Assembly (NCBI GenBank): GCA_963556195.1
Contig: OY744533.1
Location: 51,813,808-51,877,807 of the forward strand
From: Sepiola atlantica
Lineage: Eukaryota; Mollusca; Cephalopoda; Sepiida; Sepiolidae
Direction: 5' to 3'
Length of the DNA: 64,000 nucleotides
In this document: positions 57,796 to 64,000 of the stretch, in pieces
How positions within the stretch are numbered: the stretch's first letter is position 1
How the letters are laid out: every line of letters begins with the position of its first letter
Made by a program: the position numbers and the translations under genes
Notes under the pieces: model-generated
What the model saw: only the letters and a program-made list of their open reading frames with translations
Databases searched by the model: none
Told to the model about the DNA's origin: nothing

Positions 57796-58953
57796 TCAAG
57801 AAGCACTCTGTGCTACCTGACTTGTTGGTGTCAATGAAGGCTGGCCTATGGCTTCCCATAGTTTTTGTGATATAATAGTTATATCTGATGCTGTATCGAT
57901 CTGCAATTGAATAGGATGGCCATTCAATTGTACTGTAACATATTTTCGTTTGGATTTCTGTTTTGAGAGAAAAGTTGCTATCGGACTGTTTGTTTTTGAA
58001 AAACTGTTTGTTTTTGAACTGTGTTGATGTCGTTGCCTGTTGTGTGTATGTGAGGTTTGCCTATTATGGGTTGGTTTTCGTCCTGGAGGGGTGCAAAATC
58101 CCTCTTTATGTCCGAGTCGATTGCAGCTGCGACAGCGGTGTTTCCTGAAGGTGCAGTATCGCACAAAATGACAGTAACCACAATTCCAACAAGCTGTTGG
58201 GGGCTGGACTGATTTTGAAGTCGGTGAGGTGGGCCAACGTTGTTTTTTAACTGTGTTTACCATGGATGCGGATGCTTGTTGTACCATAGTTGAATCATGT
58301 TTTAGATTCACTAGACGCTGGCATTCCACGGCAACTTGTTGCAATGTTATGTCTGGATTTTGTTCTATTTTTGACAAAATCCTTGTGCGAATGTCTGCTT
58401 CGTCTGTTGTTTTCAAACCACACACAAAAATCAAACATTTGAACTGAGCGTCTGTGATGGAAGAGATTTTAAAACGTTCACATTCTTTGTTTACAAGGCC
58501 TGAATAGGTTGAAAAATCGGTCGAGGAAGATTTCGTTATGTTAAGACAATTAAAACGCATATTGAATAATGAAATATGCTCACCGAAAATGTGAGTGAGG
58601 GTTTCCACTGTGCTGTGAAAATTTAAGTCACGAGCATGATTTGGTAATATGTAATTTACATACCGATCATGTTCCGACGTCCCAAGCTTACGTAACAGAA
58701 GTCTTACCTTCCAGTCGTCAGCTTGATCCTTGAAATCCACTCGAAAAATGTCCTCGAAACACGCAAACCATGTTTCGAACGTCGAATTTGCCATTGGGTC
58801 ATAACAAAATTCCGTTATTGTTTGTGAAATGAAATCTGTAGATGTCCTAAGATTTGTTTCTGAAATCGACGATGTAGGTGTGGAAAATCTCTCTGAAAAT
58901 AATTCCATTAACCTTAATTGCTGTTCTAATAATTGTTTAATTGTACTATCCAT
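57796..58953 (-). CDS. retrotransposon gag-protease
   Basis: 385 codons, starting M-D-S-T-I-K. The first 230 residues are a gag capsid-like region. Two zinc knuckles follow at about residues 255-290: C-x2-C-x3-H-x4-C, then C-x2-C-x4-H-x4-C. A retropepsin site D-T-A-S is near residue 357. The frame ends in TGA, but the same frame stays open for 14 more codons into the next reading frame (L-L-G-L-D-F-I-E), so the stop splits what was one gag-pro product. It could be a mutation or a read-through site. Confidence 0.85.
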   Translation of the reverse strand: MDSTIKQLLEQQLRLMELFSERFSTPTSSISETNLRTSTDFISQTITEFCYDPMANSTFETWFACFEDIFRVDFKDQADDWKVRLLLRKLGTSEHDRYVNYILPNHARDLNFHSTVETLTHIFGEHISLFNMRFNCLNITKSSSTDFSTYSGLVNKECERFKISSITDAQFKCLIFVCGLKTTDEADIRTRILSKIEQNPDITLQQVAVECQRLVNLKHDSTMVQQASASMVNTVKKQRWPTSPTSKSVQPPTACWNCGYCHFVRYCTFRKHRCRSCNRLGHKEGFCTPPGRKPTHNRQTSHTHNRQRHQHSSKTNSFSKTNSPIATFLSKQKSKRKYVTVQLNGHPIQLQIDTASDITIISQKLWEAIGQPSLTPTSQVAQSAS

Positions 58954-59015
58954 TTTTTTGTTTTTTTGTTTTTCTTTTGAAAAAATTGTAAGTTTATCTC
59001 ATCCTTCGTCGCCAC

Positions 59016-59281
59016 TGTTATAAACCATGTAATTTAGGTTATAATAATTAATAACTCGTAAAACAAAATGGATGACTTTTCAACAGAAAGGTTTAACAGA
59101 TTTATTAAAAGTGTAATTAGAATGAAATGAGTTATTTAGCCGCTGTAACGCGAGCTGTAATATGAGCCAGTCTGATCCGTGGTTAATGTTTACTTTTCAC
59201 CCCGCAAGCCACTCGACAAGGGGCGATAACTCTTAAATGGTCCAAGGGACATAATTCCGTTTTTCTTTAGTTATCTTAACA
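59016..59281 (-). repeat. 5' LTR
   Basis: Same length as the 3' LTR with four visible substitutions. Confidence 0.93.
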
Positions 59282-59286
59282 CAACA

Positions 59287-60180
59287 CTAATATAAATTGT
59301 TTGAAAAAAGAAAGAAAGTTTCATGTTACTCAACAATTACGAGCATAGTTTTCTTTTCGATTCTTTGAACAACAAACAATTTTAAAGATCTTTGAATGTT
59401 TTAATGCCACCTGATAAGACAAACACGATCATTTTATCTCAGATAAAAAAGCAGAAACTCTGAAGATCAATAATACTATTTAGAGTTTCAGTCGAATTGG
59501 TTTGTAATTCAAATTATTATCTTTCGGAATTTTTTCTTTTCTAATGGAAAATTACCGTATAAATTTTTTTTGTAGTAAAATAAAAACATTTTTTATTTAT
59601 TTAAAATGTGTTGTTATATGTTAAAGCAGTTTCAGTGTTTTTTTCTAGTTGTTTTATTTTGCCTGTTTAACAATTCTTGAGAATGATTAACTAAAATATT
59701 TGAGGAATCTTTGGTTAGCAAAATACTTATTTTTTATACTGTATTAAGTTTTATAAGAATACTACTAATTTAATCAATTATCGCATAGATTTACAAATTA
59801 GACGTCGTCCGAAAGATTGTACTGTCAGTTTGGAAAAACTGTTTTGAAAAGTTGTTTTTTAATAGTGACATAGTTTTAGTTTCCTTTTCTTTGCTAGAAA
59901 ATGAAGTAAAACTAAATAATAACATACCCCACCATTTAATAGATATTCTATATAATCCATTTACTTTACTGTTTATATGTAATATATATGTAATTTAAAT
60001 GTGAAAATCAGCATGATGGATATATTGACCTGTAGATTTCCCATGGCATATTTAATGCAAGTTGTACAAAAGAAATCTTAAAGTTCTTTATGTAGAGTTT
60101 CAAATATATGCAATCGCCGTTTATATGTATTATTTCTGTTTTATATAAGATATAAAATGTTTATATGTATTAGTTCTGTT
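59287..60180. other. intron between D25 and B24
   Basis: Continues the intron interrupted by the LTR element; beta unit at about 59440-59620. Confidence 0.55.
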
Positions 60181-61300
60181 TTATATAAAATTTATTATTA
60201 TTTGCATGTGAAATACTTTTATATAAAATTTATTATAAATTCCATGTGAAATACTTTTATATAAAATTTATTATAATTTCCATGTGAAATACTTTTATAT
60301 GAAATTTATTATAATTTCCTTGTAAAATATGTTTATATAAAATTTATTACAATTTCCATGCGAAATACTTTTATATGAAATTTATTATAATTTCCTTGTG
60401 AAATATGTTTATATCAAATTTATTACAATTTCCATGTGAAATACTTTTATATGTAATCTATTATAATTTCCTTGTGAAATATGTTTATATCAAATTTATT
60501 ACAATTTCCATGTGAAATACTTTTATATCAAATTTATTATTATTTGCATGTGAAATATGTTTATATCAAATTTATTATAATTTTTATGTGAAATACTTTT
60601 AGATCAAATTTATTATTATTTGCATGTGAAATATGTTTATATCAAATTTATTATAATTTTTATGTGAAATACTTTTAGATCAAATTTATTATTATTTGCA
60701 TGTGAAATACTTTTATATGAAATTTATTATAATTTCCATGTGAAATACTTTTATATGAAATTTATTATAATTTCCATGTGAAAATTTTTATATCAAATTT
60801 ATTATTATTTGCATGTGAAATACTTTTATATCAAATTTATTATTATTTGCATGTGAAATATGTTTATATCAAATTTATTATAATTTTTATGTGAAATACT
60901 TTTAAATCAAATTTATTATTATTTGCATGTGAAAAATGTTTATATCAAATTTATTATTATTTTCATGTGAAATACTTTTATATCTAATTCATTATAATTT
61001 CTATTGAAATACTTTTATATCAAATTTATTATAATTTCCATGTGAAATACTTTTATATCAAATTTATTATAATTTTCATGTTAAATACTTTTATATGAAA
61101 TTTATTATAATTTTCATGTGAAATACTTTTATATCAAATTTATTATTATTTTCATGTGAAATACTTTTATATCTAATTCATTATAATTTCTATTCAAATA
61201 CTTTCATAGCAGATTTATTATAAGTTTCATGTGAAATACTTTTATATCAAATTTATTATAATTTCCATGTGAAATACTTTTATATGAAATTAATCATACA
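60181..61300. repeat. 38-bp minisatellite, about 29 copies
   Basis: Unit reads CATGTGAAATACTTTTATAT followed by CAAATTTATTATAATTTC, with variants (GAAATT, TTATTATTTG) in alternating blocks, which suggests higher-order duplication. The matching place in the other block (39570-39640) has under two units. Confidence 0.93.
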
Positions 61301-61862
61301 TTTCGGAAACATTAATTTAACCTTCATTTATTTACTTATAGTAAAATATTCATAGTTCAATTATTTAATATAGAAAATTGTTTAGGCTTTAAAATATATA
61401 TTTGGATTTTGACAAAATGTTATTAAATTCACTTAGTTATTTTATGAAAACGTGTAATTATTGTGGAAGCTCAGTTTGTTATATTACATATATGACGAAG
61501 TTTAAAAGACTTAATAATAATGATTGCAAATTAACATCAATTTATTCAAATTCAAATTTGAATAAATATAACGCGTAAATAAAAGTGAATTTAAGCTTAT
61601 TTAAATTACTTCCTTAAAAAATATCCATAGTTTTATTTACATATAGATATACACCATACCTCTATACAATATATCTTTTATAGCTAAGAACCTTGGTAAT
61701 TGCTGTTAGCTTATAAAATATGGAATTACATCATACTAACTTTGTATGTTTCAACTGTTGTATTAACTTCGATTCATAGTTTTACTTAGTTTATTAATCC
61801 TTACGTAATAAACATTAAAGAAAAAATCAGGTAGGTTTGTTTAAAATATCTATAGAACGTAC

Positions 61863-61973
61863 CTTTTTCACAATGGTTTCCATGAAACCGTGGTGTACAT
61901 TTGCATTCATATCCATGCTTTGTTGATGTGCATGTACCACCGTTCTGACAATGGTCAGGGTAACAAGAATCAG
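61863..61973 (-). CDS. EGF-like exon D25
   Basis: 111 nt, phase 1-1, spacing 4-5-8-1-8: CYPDHC, CQNGGTC (O-fucose consensus), T-S-T-K-H-G-Y-E, C-T-P-R-F-H-G-N-H-C. Counterpart of D16; first exon of the 5' nine-exon block. Confidence 0.92.
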
Positions 61974-63597
61974 CTGAAAATATAATCAAATTAATTAGTT
62001 CAGACATCTCGTCCTAACATTCTTAGGCAACATGCATTGGAATAATTATATTGAATATACTGTCAAGTCTGCTGAAAGTTAAGATGGGCTCTATCTAACG
62101 AACTAGAACACTTCTAACACCTGATAGTATCCTTTATCTCTATAAAGCCACCATTCGCCCATGCAAGAAGTATTGTTGCCACATATAGCCTGGTGCACCT
62201 TACACTAGCCTCTCTCTCTTCGATAGGGTGCAAAAAGTGTCTCTAACCAAATAAATCCCACACTGTCTGCCAAGTTCTAGCCCCTGTCACATCGCCGTAA
62301 CGTTACATCTATGTGCTTGCTTGACAAGTACTTCCACGGAATGTGCTCCGATAAACTTACTCCAATTTGACCTCCTCAACGAAAATATCTCCTACCTACC
62401 TGACTAGCAGCAAAATCATACCCCATTCACGTTAAAGATTCCTAGATGCTTGAAAATCTTATACTCTAACAGATTCTTTCCTTTGGGATCCTCTCCCTGT
62501 CCTCTGTTTCCCCGACTGTACCTACATGCAGACATTTAAATGTAATGTAGACAAACATCTTGGTGCCTAACTTTCAACTGGGGTGCCACCACCCCACGAA
62601 TCTGGCCCCTACAACAGTAACACCTTACGTTTTAATTGTAATATGACTTATTTCGGGTGAATAAAAGTAAAGGAAATGAGATAAATGATCATTATTATTA
62701 AAATAATTCAACTCTCCAATAATCTTATAATCTATTTAAAGGAATCACACGAAATAAAATCTGCAAAAATATATAAACATGTAGTTTATTGTATTAACGC
62801 AAATTTTTATGTGTAGAAAATTAATATTAAAACTTCTAATAAAAACAAACTAGTTTATTTTTATTCAAGATTTCGAATTTTCACAGTGAACACGGTCATT
62901 ATATTTTTAGTATCAAAAACAAAATCTCTAAGCACAACAACTCGATATCAAGTTTTAGTCGAATTGGGTTGTTGTCAAATTATCGTCTTTTGGGGTTTCT
63001 GTTTTTTCTTGTAAATTTAAAATACTATTAATATCGATACAATATGTTGTTATATTCGAAAACAGAAACTGTTTTTAAATATAACAACATATTGTCAAGC
63101 TTATATTTAGTTATTTTATTTTAAATGTTTAACAGTTTATAGCTATTTTTACTCAAATATCTCAATGAACAGTGCTGCGCGCCAAACAGTTTTATATTTC
63201 CAAACGTAGTTATAGGTAATTTACACGGATAGTTTCTGAAATATCAATTATTCTAAATTTAACAAATTACTACTAAGTTAATTAACTATTTATATATAAA
63301 ATAAATAAATGAATGTAAATGTTTTGACAGACAGCCATACACCATATATTCATACAGTATAGATTTATTATAATAGCTTCACGTTTTTTTACAAAATTTA
63401 GAGTTATATCATACATATATTGTTTTCGTTTGGGTAATATTTTTATTTAGTTTATTCATTCTTAGATAATTAATGTTAAAGAAACATTACACGGCATGCG
63501 TTAAAAATATTAATGAATGATTTAGTTTATTAATCCTTAGATAATAAACATAACAGAAACATTAAAGTGTGTTTGTTTAAAATATTCATGAACGTAC
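61974..63597. other. intron between D26 and D25
   Basis: 61974-62690 is collinear with 40692-41390. Beta unit at about 62870-63060; a short palindrome of ATATAACAACATATTG type at about 63030-63095. The T-rich stretch before D26 repeats the ATTCTTAGATAAT motif seen 3' of other exons. Confidence 0.55.
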
Positions 63598-63708
63598 CTT
63601 GTTCACAATGAGATCCAGTATAACGTTTAGGACATGTGCAATGAAATCCAGATTTTGTGGATGTACATGTACCTCCGTTCTTACAAGGATGAGAAATACA
63701 ATGGCGGC
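63598..63708 (-). CDS. EGF-like exon D26
   Basis: 111 nt, phase 1-1, spacing 4-5-8-1-8: CISHPC (O-glucose consensus), CKNGGTC (O-fucose consensus), T-S-T-K-S-G-F-H, C-P-K-R-Y-T-G-S-H-C. The most upstream exon in the window; the gene continues beyond the right edge. Confidence 0.92.
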
Positions 63709-63769
63709 CTGTAAATATAATCAAACTAATCAATAATCATTATGATGTAAATAATGCAACTTTTTAAAT

Positions 63770-63956
63770 ATTATTATTATTATTATGACGTTATTATTGT
63801 TGCGGATGTGTGAGTATCTGAATTTATTCTTTGGAAATACAAAGTTCCAGCAAATAAAAACATTTAAAACAACATTTAATTTTTTATGATCGAAACAATC
63901 GTAATTAACTTATGTTCTCATTCGAAAGCATATGTGCTACATTTACAGTGTCCACA

Positions 63957-63957
<1 letters not shown>
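63770..63957. repeat. recurrent intron unit alpha (type copy)
   Basis: A block with TTATTATTGTTGCAGATGTG, GAGTATCTGAATTTATTC, TTTGGAAATAC, AAGTTCCAGCAAA, GATCGAA, TATGTTCTCATTCGAAAGC and TGTGTTACATTTGCA, then (AT)n and TTGTTTTGATAAAATGTTATT. It recurs at about 26815, 37560, 45665, 51185, partly at 51295 and 42710, always 5' of a C or D exon. Confidence 0.75.

Positions 63958-64000
<43 letters not shown>
63958..64000. repeat. (AT)n microsatellite at the window edge
   Basis: At the alpha-unit position 5' of D26; continues outside the window. Confidence 0.97.

Larger units (their letters stand above)
56021..59286 (-). mobile_element. LTR retrotransposon (Ty3/gypsy-like), internally deleted
   Basis: Two 266-bp LTRs (56026-56291 and 59016-59281) flanked by the 5-bp duplication CAACA on both sides. 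Internal order on the minus strand: PBS candidate TGGCGACGAAGGATGAG just inside the 5' LTR, gag-protease, foreign segment, integrase remnants, purine tract AAACGGGGAGA beside the 3' LTR. Reverse transcriptase and RNase H are absent. I count four differences between the LTRs, so insertion is fairly recent. Confidence 0.93.

Noticed and set aside
60181..61300. CRISPR-like array
   Set aside because: The units are contiguous 38-bp tandem repeats without unique spacers, in a eukaryotic intron.

Overview
Eukaryotic genomic DNA, AT-rich, with many very long (AT)n microsatellites, dense retroelement debris and short GT-AG exons. I infer a mollusc, most likely a cephalopod, from the repeat landscape: (AT)n blocks at element ends, abundant Penelope-like elements, hammerhead ribozymes and tRNA-derived SINEs. 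This is a judgement from pattern; no host gene in the window fixes the species.

Host gene. The only host coding signal is on the minus strand: 26 intact EGF-like exons (108-120 nt each), one decayed exon and one exon stub, spread from 63708 down to 1113. Every exon begins after an AG acceptor, ends before a GT donor and is phase 1 at both ends, so any subset can be spliced in frame. They look like internal exons of one very large EGF-repeat protein open at both window edges; I see no first exon, signal peptide, transmembrane segment or last exon. By sequence the exons fall into four types: A (ending C-D-K/I, 108 nt; the five at 1.1-17.6 kb), B (R-Y-C-x-C core, ending F-C-E-T/I, 111-120 nt), C (F-K-C-x-C core, mostly ending R-C-G/N-K, 111 nt) and D (T-S-T-K core, ending H-C-E, 111 nt). 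In transcript order they read D26, then D25-B24-C23-B22-C21-B20-C19-B18-C17, then D16-B15-C14-B13-C12-B11-C10-B9-C8, then psiB-C7-B6, then A5-A4-A3-A2-A1. The two nine-exon blocks match exon for exon in type and length, and their introns match too, so the gene grew by a tandem duplication of about 17 kb. That duplication gives paralogous empty sites which date several later insertions.

Repeats and mobile DNA by region. 1-10 kb: a mariner remnant, a 3.8 kb LINE with a restriction-like endonuclease, and a tandem repeat. 10-23 kb: Penelope-like fragments, SINEs, (AT)n arrays, an inverted repeat with a hammerhead, and a Penelope fragment with a GIY-YIG endonuclease. 25-34 kb: a Helitron-like element and a relative, a large palindrome and a MITE. 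35-54 kb: Penelope ends, two head-to-tail ribozyme repeats of 339 and 333 nt that look like retrozymes, inverted Penelope ends, a RTE-like LINE tail, a solo LTR and a second MITE copy. 54-59 kb: a TIR element and a young LTR retrotransposon with a gag-protease ORF, a deleted polymerase and a foreign mucin-like segment. 60.2-61.3 kb: a 38-bp minisatellite of about 29 copies.

The most unusual content is RNA-based. By eye I find roughly twenty hammerhead-ribozyme-like motifs of seven to nine sequence families inside the introns of one host gene, several with all three helices and a legal cleavage triplet, and two arranged as tandem dimers. All calls were made by reading; no alignment, folding or database search was run.
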